In this document: in pieces, positions 1 to 6,483 of the stretch
How positions within the stretch are numbered: position 1 is the stretch's first letter
Layout: the number at the start of each line of letters is the position of its first letter
Source: Haloarculaceae archaeon
GTDB lineage: Archaea; Halobacteriota; Halobacteria; Halobacteriales; Haloarculaceae
Assembly: GCA_028274885.1 (NCBI GenBank)
Contig: JAQCMX010000046.1
Span: forward strand, 1 to 13,034
Direction: 5' to 3'
DNA: 13,034 bases
Notes under the pieces: generated by a model
What the model saw: the letters and a program-made list of their open reading frames with translations, nothing else
Told to the model about the DNA's origin: nothing
The model's database searches: none
Made by a program: the position numbers and the translations under genes

Positions 1-1299
1 GTCACCGTATGCGAGCACGAGCTGGAGCGCGTTGCGGACGTCGTGTCGGACAGCCTGATTGAGGACTTCGAGGTTGTCGCGCTGGCGTTCCAGGGTCTGT
101 TCGTACTTTGTGCGCTCATCGATGTCCAGATGTATCCCCACTGCTCGAACCGGCTTCCCCTCCTCGCGCTCGACAGCTTCGCCGATGGTGCGGATCCACT
201 TCCAGTCGCCGTCTGCCGTCTGCATCCTGTGTTCCGTATCGTATTGATCGATTTCGCCGGCGATGTGATCGTTAAGGACGTCCTCGACCTGATCGAGATC
301 GTCAGGGTGGACTCGCTTTTCCCACGCTTCTAATTTGGAACCCACGTCCTCCGGCGAATGTCCCAACATCCGCGCCCACTGTTCGTTGTACTCCACGTCG
401 TCGGTACGCAGGTCCCAGTCCCAGACACCGAGATTTGCCCCCTCGACGGCCAGTTCGAACCGTTCTTTGAGCCGCTGGAACTTCTGTTCCCGTTCTTTCT
501 GCCCGGTGATGTCCGTGGAGACGCCACAGAGTGCCGTGATCTCGCCATCGTCGTCGTAGACAGGAGATTTGCGGGTAAGCCGTATCGTCTCCCCTGTGGA
601 CGTCGGGACCGTCTCCTCGAGTTCGATCTCCTCACCGTCCTCGATAACCCGTCGGTCGTCTGCTCTGGCCTGGCTGGCAACTTCCTGCGGAAAGATATCC
701 GAATCAGTTAGCCCGAGGACCTCCTCATCTTCGACACCGAACAGTTCGCGACAGGCCCGATTCATCATCAGATACTTTCCATCGGTATCTTTCAGAAACA
801 CCGCCGCGGACATGGTCTCCAGAACAGTCTCGAAGCGACGGGACATGCGCTGCAGTTTGTGTTCTTGTTCTTTCTGTTCGCTTATATCCCGAGCAACACC
901 AACAATCTGTGTTACCTGCCCGTTTTCGATAATCGGCGTGAGGTTCGTCTCCCAGCGAGTGATCCCGCCGGGCAGGTCCAGCGTCTCTTCGTACTGGATT
1001 GGTTCTGCCTGTTCGACACAACGCCGGTACTTTGCTGTAACCGCTGTACCCTGTTTGTCGCCGAGAAGCTCGCCTGGGGTCTGCCCACGTAGTTCGTCCT
1101 CGGAGAGACCCGTCTGTTGCCTGTGCGAGTCGTTGTTTCGTCTGAATGTAAATACGTAGTCGCCGTCTGTCTGCCCGACATCGATCAAAAAGACTGCATC
1201 CGACATCTCACTGAAAATCGCCTCGTAGACGTTCCCCGACCCCGCACCGAGCGCGCGAAAGCCCTCCGAATCAGTATCTTCGCTGGAACTTTCTTGCAT
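1..1299 (-). CDS. Multi-PAS sensor histidine kinase, partial (C-terminus beyond left edge)
   Basis: The minus-strand frame is open from ATG at 1299 to the window edge, giving 433 residues with no stop. It holds three PAS/PAC units in tandem, at about residues 27-140, 152-268 and 281-398; the last is PAS_3-like (GVWDWDL near 291, then HPDD near 331-334). Each unit ends in a PAC-like DIS/DIT/DID segment leading into a helix rich in Gln, Lys and Glu. The dimerisation H-box follows, with RHDVRNALQ at 418-426 and the predicted phosphorylated His at 419, in the form usual for haloarchaeal kinases. The ATPase domain is cut off by the edge. No membrane segment is visible, so it is probably a cytoplasmic sensor of redox state, light or a small ligand; the signal cannot be read from the sequence. 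A TATA-like element near 1333 fits this start with a very short leader. A possible partner is the receiver protein at 3520, but this is only inferred from proximity. Confidence 0.9.
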   Translation of the reverse strand, partial: MQESSSEDTDSEGFRALGAGSGNVYEAIFSEMSDAVFLIDVGQTDGDYVFTFRRNNDSHRQQTGLSEDELRGQTPGELLGDKQGTAVTAKYRRCVEQAEPIQYEETLDLPGGITRWETNLTPIIENGQVTQIVGVARDISEQKEQEHKLQRMSRRFETVLETMSAAVFLKDTDGKYLMMNRACRELFGVEDEEVLGLTDSDIFPQEVASQARADDRRVIEDGEEIELEETVPTSTGETIRLTRKSPVYDDDGEITALCGVSTDITGQKEREQKFQRLKERFELAVEGANLGVWDWDLRTDDVEYNEQWARMLGHSPEDVGSKLEAWEKRVHPDDLDQVEDVLNDHIAGEIDQYDTEHRMQTADGDWKWIRTIGEAVEREEGKPVRAVGIHLDIDERTKYEQTLERQRDNLEVLNQAVRHDVRNALQLVLAYGD

Positions 1300-1326
1300 A
1301 TGTTTATCTAATATCAGGGCCGGTGA

Positions 1327-1339
1327 CAGTTATACTGAA
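1327..1339 (-). promoter_or_regulatory. TATA-like promoter element of the PAS kinase
   Basis: On the minus strand CAGTATAACTG is centred near 1333, about 34 bases upstream of the ATG at 1299. That matches an archaeal TATA box with transcription starting a few bases before the ATG. No Shine-Dalgarno sequence stands in front of the gene, as is common for haloarchaeal genes with little or no leader. Confidence 0.4.
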
Positions 1340-1352
1340 CGGGTTGATTCTG

Positions 1353-1362
1353 TTAAAAAACC
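1353..1362 (-). terminator. Oligo-T stretch at the end of the two-gene minus-strand unit
   Basis: The minus strand reads GGTTTTTTAAC at this point, with six T in a row at 1360-1355 that overlap the stop of the small gene. Archaeal transcription commonly ends at T-runs without a strong hairpin, so this is a plausible terminator for the pair of small genes. No clear stem-loop precedes it. Confidence 0.35.
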
Positions 1363-1571
1363 ATTTTGATAACGTAGCCCAGTGTGGACTCCCGGGTATG
1401 ACCCTTCCTCTGGCCGAGGTCTGTCGGCAGTGTCGGACTGTTTCGTCCGGTCACCGTTTTCCCCGTCGCGGGGTCGAATATGCTCACGAAGTTATAGCCG
1501 TCAGTATCACCGGTGAGTGTTGCCAGCCCGACTGTCGCCTTCTCCGGACGTGTTAACAACGTGATACTCAC
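1353..1571 (-). CDS. Small hypothetical protein, GTG start overlapping the upstream stop
   Basis: This is a 72-residue minus-strand frame beginning with GTG at 1571-1569. The GTG overlaps the TGA of the upstream gene (1570-1568) in a GTGA junction, the arrangement usual for translationally coupled genes. A TTG two codons further upstream is the only alternative start. Third codon positions are mostly G or C, but less so than in the long genes of the window. The product is Thr/Gly rich with a basic tail and has no membrane segment or metal motif that I can recognise. The stop codon lies in a minus-strand run of T (1355-1360) that could also end transcription. I recognise no family. It may be a real small protein or a chance open frame. 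Confidence 0.35.
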   Translation of the reverse strand: MSITLLTRPEKATVGLATLTGDTDGYNFVSIFDPATGKTVTGRNSPTLPTDLGQRKGHTRESTLGYVIKMVF

Positions 1572-1870
1572 GGCCAAAGTCTCCGGAGGCTCCAGTACAA
1601 CCCTTGTATGGCATCGCGAAAGACCCCTCGGAGCGACAGACCGGTATCGGGGTCCGTGGCAGTCGCAAACTCGGATCCGAGAGCAGCCGTGTCGACATAG
1701 CGTACCTCCCCGGTGTAAATCCGCCGGCCGTTGGCGTCACCGACCCGCAGGAGTGTCACGCCGTCGGTAGCCCCGACAACGCGATAAACCCCCGGTTTGT
1801 GGCCGCCGTTCGTGGGACGGTAGTGCTCGCCGACATCCACCTCTGTGTTGTCATCCGGGTCGTCGGTCAT
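1568..1870 (-). CDS. Conserved-looking haloarchaeal hypothetical protein, about 100 aa
   Basis: This 100-residue acidic protein is encoded from ATG at 1870. A longer frame can start at ATG 1909, but the 13 extra residues use codons atypical of the neighbours (AGG, GGA, TCT, CAA, TGC), so the shorter start is preferred. Against this, a TATA-like GATAAG near 1937 would put transcription close to 1910 and would allow the longer, leaderless form. The N-terminus is Asp-rich. The middle (residues about 24-60, HKPGVYRVVG and a GEVRYVD segment) looks like a small all-beta fold. The C-terminus (about 83-98) is an amphipathic aromatic/basic helix with LYWSLRRLW. It resembles short haloarchaeal proteins of unknown function that I recall only generally; no function can be assigned. 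It overlaps the next small gene by four bases. Confidence 0.65.
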   Translation of the reverse strand: MTDDPDDNTEVDVGEHYRPTNGGHKPGVYRVVGATDGVTLLRVGDANGRRIYTGEVRYVDTAALGSEFATATDPDTGLSLRGVFRDAIQGLYWSLRRLWP

Positions 1871-1972
1871 GCATTGAGATCCGTACCTGGCATACTGAAC
1901 GGTCGACATTTCAGTTTTGCCCTCAGTCCCGCTTCTTATCAGCGCATTTTACTGTTCGTTCGTCCCCACGCA

Positions 1973-1994
1973 CCGGACAAGTCCGGCTTTTTTT
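1973..1994 (+). terminator. Perfect stem-loop followed by seven T (plus strand)
   Basis: CCGGAC-AA-GTCCGG (1973-1986) is a perfect six-base-pair hairpin, followed at 1988-1994 by seven T. In form it is an intrinsic terminator reading on the plus strand. No plus-strand gene lies upstream of it within this part of the window, so it may belong to an unannotated small RNA or be left over from a mobile element whose end may lie just downstream. Confidence 0.45.
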
Positions 1995-1995
1995 G

Positions 1996-2023
1996 AACTC
2001 CCAACGAGTTTAGTCGTGGGAGG
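1996..2023 (+). repeat. Bulged palindrome resembling an IS200/IS605-type end
   Basis: CTCCCAACGA (1999-2008), a short loop and TCGTGGGAG (2014-2022) form a stem with one bulged A. Haloarchaeal IS1341/IS605-type (TnpB) elements commonly carry a right-end hairpin built on CCCACGAC...GTCGTGGGAG, so this may be a solo remnant of such an end. No tnpA or tnpB frame adjoins it. It could equally be a structured 3' end unrelated to a transposon. Confidence 0.35.
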
Positions 2024-2062
2024 AGAGCAAAACCGGGAACACCAGGCCAACCGCGGCTCTTC

Positions 2063-3292
2063 TTATTCGTTTGCCTTCTGGCGCACGGCGGACAGCAACA
2101 CCTCAGTCCCGGCGAGGACGTCATCCCACTCGGTGAATTCGCTCTCGCGGTGGCTGATACCGTCGACGCTCGGGACGAAAATCATGCTGCTCGGACAGAT
2201 GGTGTTGAGATAGTTGGCGTCGTGGCCGGCGCCACTGACGAGTCGCGTGAAGTCGTAGCCACGCTTCTCAGTAGCCTCGACGACGGTCTGGATACAGTCG
2301 TCGTCGAACGGATCGGCGTCGACACGCATGATCTCCTCGAACTCGTAGTCGAGCCCCTCGCGGTCCGCAGCGGTCTCGATTTCGGTCTGTACCCGCTGGA
2401 CAGCACGCTCGACGACGTCGTTGTCGTAGGAGCGAAAGTCAAGGGTGAACTCGACTGTTTCTGGGATGACATTGATCGCGTTTGGCCAGACGTCCACGCT
2501 GCCAACGGTGCCGACGAGGTCGGTCCCTTCGGTGGCGGTGATCCGGCGGACTGCCTGTACGACATCGCTGACCCCGACCATCGCGTCCCGGCGCATGTTC
2601 ATCGGGGTCGGGCCGGCGTGGTTGGCCTGGCCCTCGAAGGTGACGTTCATCCACGAAAAGCCAAAAACGCCCTCGACCGCCCCGACAGAGAGACCCTCCT
2701 GTTCGAGGAAGGGGCCCTGTTCGACGTGCAACTCGAAATAACAGTGCAGATCGCGTGGCTCGCAGGCCGCCCTACCCTTGTAGCCGGCGCGTTCGAGTTC
2801 ATCGCCGAACGTGACACCGTCTTCGTCCGTCCGGCCGTAGGCGTACTCGAGATCGAAGACATCACAGAAGACGCCGCTACCGAGCATATCCGGCTGGAAG
2901 CGAACCCCTTCTTCGTTGCTCCAGACAGCGATTTCCAGCGGACGTTTCGTGCTGATGTTTGCGTCGTCGAGCGCCTCGACGACCTCGAGCGCCCCAAGCA
3001 CGCCGATGACGCCATCGAATCGGCCGCCGTTGTACTGGCTGTCGATGTGTGACCCGAACATGACGGGCGGGAGGTCGGTCTCGCCCGCCCTGTGGCCAAA
3101 GATGTTTCCCATCTCGTCGACAGTGATGCCCAGGCCAGCGGCTTCGAACCACTCGACGATGCGGTCGCGGGCGGTGATGTTCTCGGGTGAGAGCGCTGGC
3201 CTGTTGACACCACCTGCGTCTGTCGCGCCGATCTCGTTGAACGACTCGAACCGCTCGCGAAACCGGTTTGGGTCTATCGAAACAAGGGACAT
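2063..3292 (-). CDS. M20-family N-carbamoyl-L-amino acid hydrolase / allantoate amidohydrolase
   Basis: A zinc-dependent amidase of the hydantoinase/carbamoylase branch of the M20 metallopeptidase family, 409 residues from ATG 3292, the usual length. Such enzymes release CO2 and ammonia from N-carbamoyl amino acids or allantoate, or split related ureides. The metal ligands are visible in order: His82 in GSHIDS, Asp93 in RFDGV, the Glu pair at 127-128 in NEEGVRF, His189 in ELHVEQGP, and His381 in GISHRESE. The substrate loop NHAGPTPM (224-231) and SGAGHDA (353-359) are also present. A frame exists up to 3403, but the strong TATA box at 3371-3380 lies inside that extension, so a downstream start is required. 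ATG 3325 is a second option. The GGAGGT motif abuts ATG 3292 directly, too close to be a standard ribosome site. The substrate cannot be settled from sequence. The gene is divergent from the response regulator, and the D-aminoacylase lies beyond that. Confidence 0.9.
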   Translation of the reverse strand: MSLVSIDPNRFRERFESFNEIGATDAGGVNRPALSPENITARDRIVEWFEAAGLGITVDEMGNIFGHRAGETDLPPVMFGSHIDSQYNGGRFDGVIGVLGALEVVEALDDANISTKRPLEIAVWSNEEGVRFQPDMLGSGVFCDVFDLEYAYGRTDEDGVTFGDELERAGYKGRAACEPRDLHCYFELHVEQGPFLEQEGLSVGAVEGVFGFSWMNVTFEGQANHAGPTPMNMRRDAMVGVSDVVQAVRRITATEGTDLVGTVGSVDVWPNAINVIPETVEFTLDFRSYDNDVVERAVQRVQTEIETAADREGLDYEFEEIMRVDADPFDDDCIQTVVEATEKRGYDFTRLVSGAGHDANYLNTICPSSMIFVPSVDGISHRESEFTEWDDVLAGTEVLLSAVRQKANE

Positions 3293-3370
3293 ACCTCCGC
3301 TATCCGGAGCGACGGACTTCAACATTCCGCCGGGCTCTGGGGGCGCACACAGCTCCGACAGCCTCGACCG

Positions 3371-3380
3371 CTTAAATAGC
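3371..3380 (-). promoter_or_regulatory. TATA box of the M20 hydrolase
   Basis: On the minus strand GCTATTTAAG stands out in a GC-rich surround and is a near-consensus haloarchaeal TATA box. It predicts a transcription start near 3349, leaving a leader of roughly 55 bases before ATG 3292 or about 24 bases before ATG 3325. It rules out translation from 3403. Confidence 0.6.
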
Positions 3381-3434
3381 TCCTGGCTGACCACTGGCTG
3401 CATTCATACACACTGAGGCCTAATACGTGATTGT

Positions 3435-3497
3435 CGAACAGTAAAAACGACGAGCTACGAACGAACTGTTCCACTCCTGATGTGAGTGCCGAACTGT
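3435..3497. repeat. Three spaced copies of CGAAC(A/T)GT upstream of the response regulator
   Basis: CGAACAGT occurs at 3435-3442 and CGAACTGT at 3462-3469 and 3490-3497, starting 27 and 28 bases apart. The first two also form an inverted pair, GAACAGT (3436-3442) with ACTGTTC (3465-3471). The array lies in the divergent intergenic region between the M20 hydrolase and the response regulator. Regularly spaced copies in such a place are typical of operator sites, but no regulator can be named. Confidence 0.4.
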
Positions 3498-3519
3498 AGG
3501 GAATCTAATAATAAATAGA

Positions 3520-3903
3520 ATGAGTTCCGGCGAAGATGATACGACCGTTTTGATTGTTGATGACGAAGAGGATATTGCGGATGTGTATCAGGTACAGTTA
3601 CAGGACAAATACGATGTAAAGGCTGCATACGGAGGTAGGGAGGCACTTGAGATCATAGATGAGACTGTTGATGTAGTGTTATTGGATCGTCGGATGCCTG
3701 GTCTTGCCGGTGATGACGTGCTTCGGGAACTCCGGGAGCGGGGTTTCGATTGTCGGGTGATTATAATATCAGCAGTTAGTAAAGAAAATGGGGCCAGCGT
3801 ACCAGCGGACGACTATTACGAGAAACCACTGAACCGAAAGCGACTCTACGAGGCCGTCGAGTCCCAACTCGCTGCCTGCAGTGGGTCGTGCAGACAACAA
3901 TAG
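3520..3903 (+). CDS. Single-domain response regulator (CheY-like receiver)
   Basis: A 127-residue receiver with all the phosphorylation hallmarks: the acidic pair Asp14/Asp15 in LIVDDEED, the phospho-acceptor Asp56 in VVLLDRRMPG, Ser84 at the switch position, and Lys102 in YYEKPL. It resembles the receiver half of haloarchaeal receiver-HalX regulators (AAYGGREALE, LDRRMPGL). The HalX output helices expected after about residue 120 are missing; the tail is only CSGSCRQQ, and I see no HalX-like frame just downstream. It would pass phosphate or bind a partner rather than act as a standard transcription factor. The first two thirds use many A/T-ending codons (GTT, GAT, ATT, ATA, TTA), unlike the neighbours, which suggests relatively recent acquisition. 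An AT-rich stretch lies at about 3507-3518, too close to the ATG for a normal leaderless TATA box. Confidence 0.88.
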   Translation: MSSGEDDTTVLIVDDEEDIADVYQVQLQDKYDVKAAYGGREALEIIDETVDVVLLDRRMPGLAGDDVLRELRERGFDCRVIIISAVSKENGASVPADDYYEKPLNRKRLYEAVESQLAACSGSCRQQ

Positions 3904-4012
3904 CTGTCTGGTAACGCCATATCTTGTACCGGATTCCTGCCAGTCCATTAGGAGGTACCGTTACGCTGGGGCTTGGTCTAATCGAAAGAGAAATAATCGG
4001 AACACAAAGAAG

Positions 4013-5707
4013 ATGACACAGATGGCTATCGAACTACAAAACGCACGTCTTCTCGACGGGACCGGGCGCGACCCCAGGCGGGCACACGTCCTCGTCGCAA
4101 ACGGTCGGATACAGCGTGTTGGCGACGATCCGGCGGGTGCCGGGAGAACGCTGGATCTCGAAGGATCATTTCTCGCTCCTGGTTTCATTGATATGCACTC
4201 ACACTCGGAGTTGCGCTTGTTCGAGACGCCAACCGCACCGGAGAAACTCACCCAGGGGATCACCACCGAGGTACTCGGGCAGGACGGTGTGAGCGTGGCC
4301 CCCGTCCCGAGTGCCGAGAAATCGGAGTGGGCCGGGCGGGTGAAATCGTTAGACGGGCAACTCGACCGGGAGTGGCCGTGGACGGGAGTCGGAGAGTATC
4401 TCGACGAGCTCCGGACGGCACGGCCGGCGGTCAATACCGCCTACTACGCACCACACGGGAATCTCCGGTCGACGGTTGCCAGTTTCGAGGACAGAGAACT
4501 GACCGACAGCGAACTGTCGGAGCTGAAAGCCCAACTCCGGCAGGCGATAACGGAAGGGGCCTTCGGTATGTCGAAGGGGATGATCTATCCGCCGAGTTCG
4601 TACGCCCGTGACGACGAGTTGCTGTCACTGGCCACCGTCCTCAGCGAGTACGGTTCGTTCATGGTTTCTCACGTCTGGAACGAGACCGATCACGTCGTCG
4701 AATCGATCAGACGTTACGTCGATATCTGCCAACGAGGCGGCTGTCAGGCACACGTCTCTCATCTAAAGGTCGGCGGACGCGAAAACTGGGGGAAATCCCG
4801 CAGACTCCTCGAACTGTTCGACGCGATGGAGATGAGTGGCCAGCGGATCACGTTCGACCAGTACCCCTACACCGCCGGATCGACGATGTTGACGGCGCTT
4901 TTGCCCCCGTGGGCTCGACAGGGCAACTCCGAGGACATCGTCGACCGTCTGCGAGACGAGGAGACCGTCTCGGATATCGCCGCAGATATCGCATACCAGC
5001 GGGTCGACCCCGCCACAGAGGAGACGATACCACGGGCAGAGTGGGAGAACCTTGCTCACGCCGCCGGAGACTGGAACTCGATCCTGATCACGGATACTGA
5101 AAGCGGCAAGTATCAAGGGAAGACGATCGCAGACATCGCCAGCGAACGGGACCTCGAACCCGTCGAAGCCGTCTGTACACTGCTGGTCGAGGAGAGCCTG
5201 AACGTGACCATGGTCGATTTCATCATGTCCAACGACGATATCAGACGCTTTATTGGCGACGAGCGTGGCACCTTCTGTACCGACGGCGTGTTCGGCGGGA
5301 ACCCACACCCACGGACCACGGGCACCTTCGCGAAAATCCTCGCGGAATACGTGCGCGACAGGCCGACTCTCACGCCCGAACTGTTCGCCTACAAGGCTGC
5401 CGGCCGCGCGGCCGACATCCTTGGCTTGCCCGATAGGGGGTACGTCCGCGAGGGATACGTGGCGGATCTGGTCGTGTTCGATCTGCCGGCGGTGAGTTCG
5501 AACTCGACGTACGACCGACCCCTGTTACTGAGCGACGGATTCGAGTACGTTTTCGTCGGCGGGACGATCGCCGTTGAGGACGGCGAAATTACCGGCAAAC
5601 GCAACGGCTCCGTCCTCCGATCGCACGAGGAGTGGGACGGGGAAACCAGACCGATCTTACATCGCAGTCCTGTCGTGGAAGCCCCGGTCCAGGGCGAGTT
5701 GTCGTAG
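4013..5707 (+). CDS. N-acyl-D-amino-acid deacylase (D-aminoacylase, amidohydrolase superfamily)
   Basis: Hydrolyses N-acyl-D-amino acids to the free D-amino acid and a carboxylate; 564 residues from ATG 4013 (561 from ATG 4022), somewhat longer than bacterial D-aminoacylases of about 480-500. A metal-dependent TIM-barrel amidohydrolase is clear: the HxH pair His62/His64 in GFIDMHSHSE, a strand-2 motif at about 81-97, GMSKGMIYPP (185-194), His220 in VSHVWNET, His250 in HVSHLKVGG, DQYPYTAGSTML (282-293), Asp424 in FCTDGVFGG, and PHPRTTGTF (431-439). It ends with the usual beta-sandwich return (GYVADLVVFD, 481-490). The strand-2 metal ligand is Cys in the well-studied bacterial enzyme (GNCG) but is Asp91 here (GQDG), marking a variant subgroup. 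The frame is open upstream to 3881, but the N-terminal strand of the family begins at MAIELQNARL. Its function complements that of the M20 hydrolase upstream. Confidence 0.9.
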   Translation: MTQMAIELQNARLLDGTGRDPRRAHVLVANGRIQRVGDDPAGAGRTLDLEGSFLAPGFIDMHSHSELRLFETPTAPEKLTQGITTEVLGQDGVSVAPVPSAEKSEWAGRVKSLDGQLDREWPWTGVGEYLDELRTARPAVNTAYYAPHGNLRSTVASFEDRELTDSELSELKAQLRQAITEGAFGMSKGMIYPPSSYARDDELLSLATVLSEYGSFMVSHVWNETDHVVESIRRYVDICQRGGCQAHVSHLKVGGRENWGKSRRLLELFDAMEMSGQRITFDQYPYTAGSTMLTALLPPWARQGNSEDIVDRLRDEETVSDIAADIAYQRVDPATEETIPRAEWENLAHAAGDWNSILITDTESGKYQGKTIADIASERDLEPVEAVCTLLVEESLNVTMVDFIMSNDDIRRFIGDERGTFCTDGVFGGNPHPRTTGTFAKILAEYVRDRPTLTPELFAYKAAGRAADILGLPDRGYVREGYVADLVVFDLPAVSSNSTYDRPLLLSDGFEYVFVGGTIAVEDGEITGKRNGSVLRSHEEWDGETRPILHRSPVVEAPVQGELS

Positions 5708-5718
5708 TTTTTTATTGG
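5708..5718 (+). promoter_or_regulatory. T-run and TATA-like box before the HGPRTase-like gene
   Basis: TTTTTTATTGG begins at the base after the deacylase stop. The six T could end the upstream transcript, while TTTTATTGG, centred about 25 bases before ATG 5738, suits a leaderless archaeal promoter. Terminator and promoter thus appear to share the same short stretch. Confidence 0.5.
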
Positions 5719-5737
5719 CCTCCGACATACCTACCGC

Positions 5738-6310
5738 ATGGAGGAACTGCTCGCGTCGCTCGACGAGGCACCAATCATCGAGAAGGACGGATACCAGTAT
5801 CTTGTCCATCCGATAAGCAACGGCGTTCCGACGCTCGAACCGACACTACTCCGCGAGGTCACCGACGAAGTCGTCGACACCATCGGGGAGGACGTGGACA
5901 AGATCGTCGTTCCCGAAGCCATGGGTATCCACATCGGGACTGCGGTCTCACTGGAGACCGACATTCCACTAACGGTCATACGCAAACGACAGTACGGCCT
6001 CGAGAACGAACAGCAACTCTCGAAGGAGACAGGCTACGCCAGTTCGGAGATGTATATCAACGACATCCACCCGGAGGATCGAATCGTCGTTCTCGACGAC
6101 CTCCTCTCGACAGGGGGCACCCTTGCAGCCATCTGTGAGGGGCTCGAAAAGATCGGCTGTGACATCGCCGATATTATCGTCGTCTTCCGGAAAGTCGACA
6201 CCGAATCCGCGCTGGAAGAGACTGCACACAGAGCAACGAGTCTCGTCGACATCACCGTCGCTGAGGACAGCGTGACTGTCCACGGCGCCCGCAGCACAAT
6301 CCTGAAATGA
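5738..6310 (+). CDS. hpt: HGPRTase-like purine phosphoribosyltransferase
   Basis: A 190-residue type I phosphoribosyltransferase of the archaeal hypoxanthine/guanine phosphoribosyltransferase family, joining a free purine base to PRPP in salvage. The PRPP-binding loop is complete (IVVLDDLLSTGGT, residues 116-128). The family's N-terminal signature is present (YLVHPISNGVPTLEP, 21-35), as is the VVPEAMGIHIGTA segment (57-69) of the pyrophosphate-binding loop. Haloarchaea often encode more than one paralogue, called HGPRTase-like proteins, whose base preference (hypoxanthine, guanine or adenine) has not been settled by sequence, so the exact base remains open. The gene starts 30 bases after the deacylase stop and has its own TATA-like box. 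Co-location with two amidases releasing nitrogen from blocked compounds suggests nitrogen or purine scavenging, but that is inference. Confidence 0.9.
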   Translation: MEELLASLDEAPIIEKDGYQYLVHPISNGVPTLEPTLLREVTDEVVDTIGEDVDKIVVPEAMGIHIGTAVSLETDIPLTVIRKRQYGLENEQQLSKETGYASSEMYINDIHPEDRIVVLDDLLSTGGTLAAICEGLEKIGCDIADIIVVFRKVDTESALEETAHRATSLVDITVAEDSVTVHGARSTILK

Positions 6311-6443
6311 TCCTGCGGTTGTGTCGGGGCAGGTCGCGTAGGGGACGACCCCGGACCGGGACCACCTTCCGACGCCGCTGAAAGAATACCCACCTGATTC
6401 GGCGCATGTTCAGGAAAAACGTGCAGCATCCGTTGGGGACCCG

Positions 6444-6455
6444 GTTATTATTTAC
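6444..6455 (+). promoter_or_regulatory. TATA box of the LLM oxidoreductase gene
   Basis: GTTATTATTTAC is an AT-rich box in a GC-rich surround, centred about 35 bases before ATG 6484. It predicts a transcription start close to 6476 and a leader of only a few bases. It also argues against the more upstream in-frame ATG at 6406. Confidence 0.55.
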
Positions 6456-6483
6456 TGTGAGTCACATAAACACAGACAGACGT

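Noticed and set aside
330..1181. Several open frames on both strands in the left part
   Set aside because: The single minus-strand frame with three PAS domains and an H-box covers this whole stretch. The others are rich in Arg/Ser/Pro, as out-of-frame products of haloarchaeal DNA typically are.
1604..1996. Plus-strand open frame of 130 codons ending close to the hairpin plus T-run
   Set aside because: It is antisense to the 100-residue gene, with no family resemblance and no promoter that I could find. The terminator-like hairpin is reported on its own.
2150..3052. Plus-strand open frame of 300 codons
   Set aside because: It lies entirely antisense to the M20 hydrolase, whose metal ligands and family motifs are all on the minus strand. 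Long antisense frames are common in high-GC haloarchaeal genes.
3951..3956. GGAGGT motif that looks like a strong ribosome binding site
   Set aside because: No start codon follows at a suitable distance. The next credible start of the deacylase is about 57 bases downstream.
4503..4520. Perfect hairpin CCGACAG-CGAA-CTGTCGG
   Set aside because: It lies inside the D-aminoacylase coding region, where the residues are ordinary for the protein, and has no T-run. Such short palindromes are expected by chance.
4763..5308. Minus-strand open frame of 181 codons
   Set aside because: It is a shadow of the D-aminoacylase gene, which carries strong motifs throughout this stretch.
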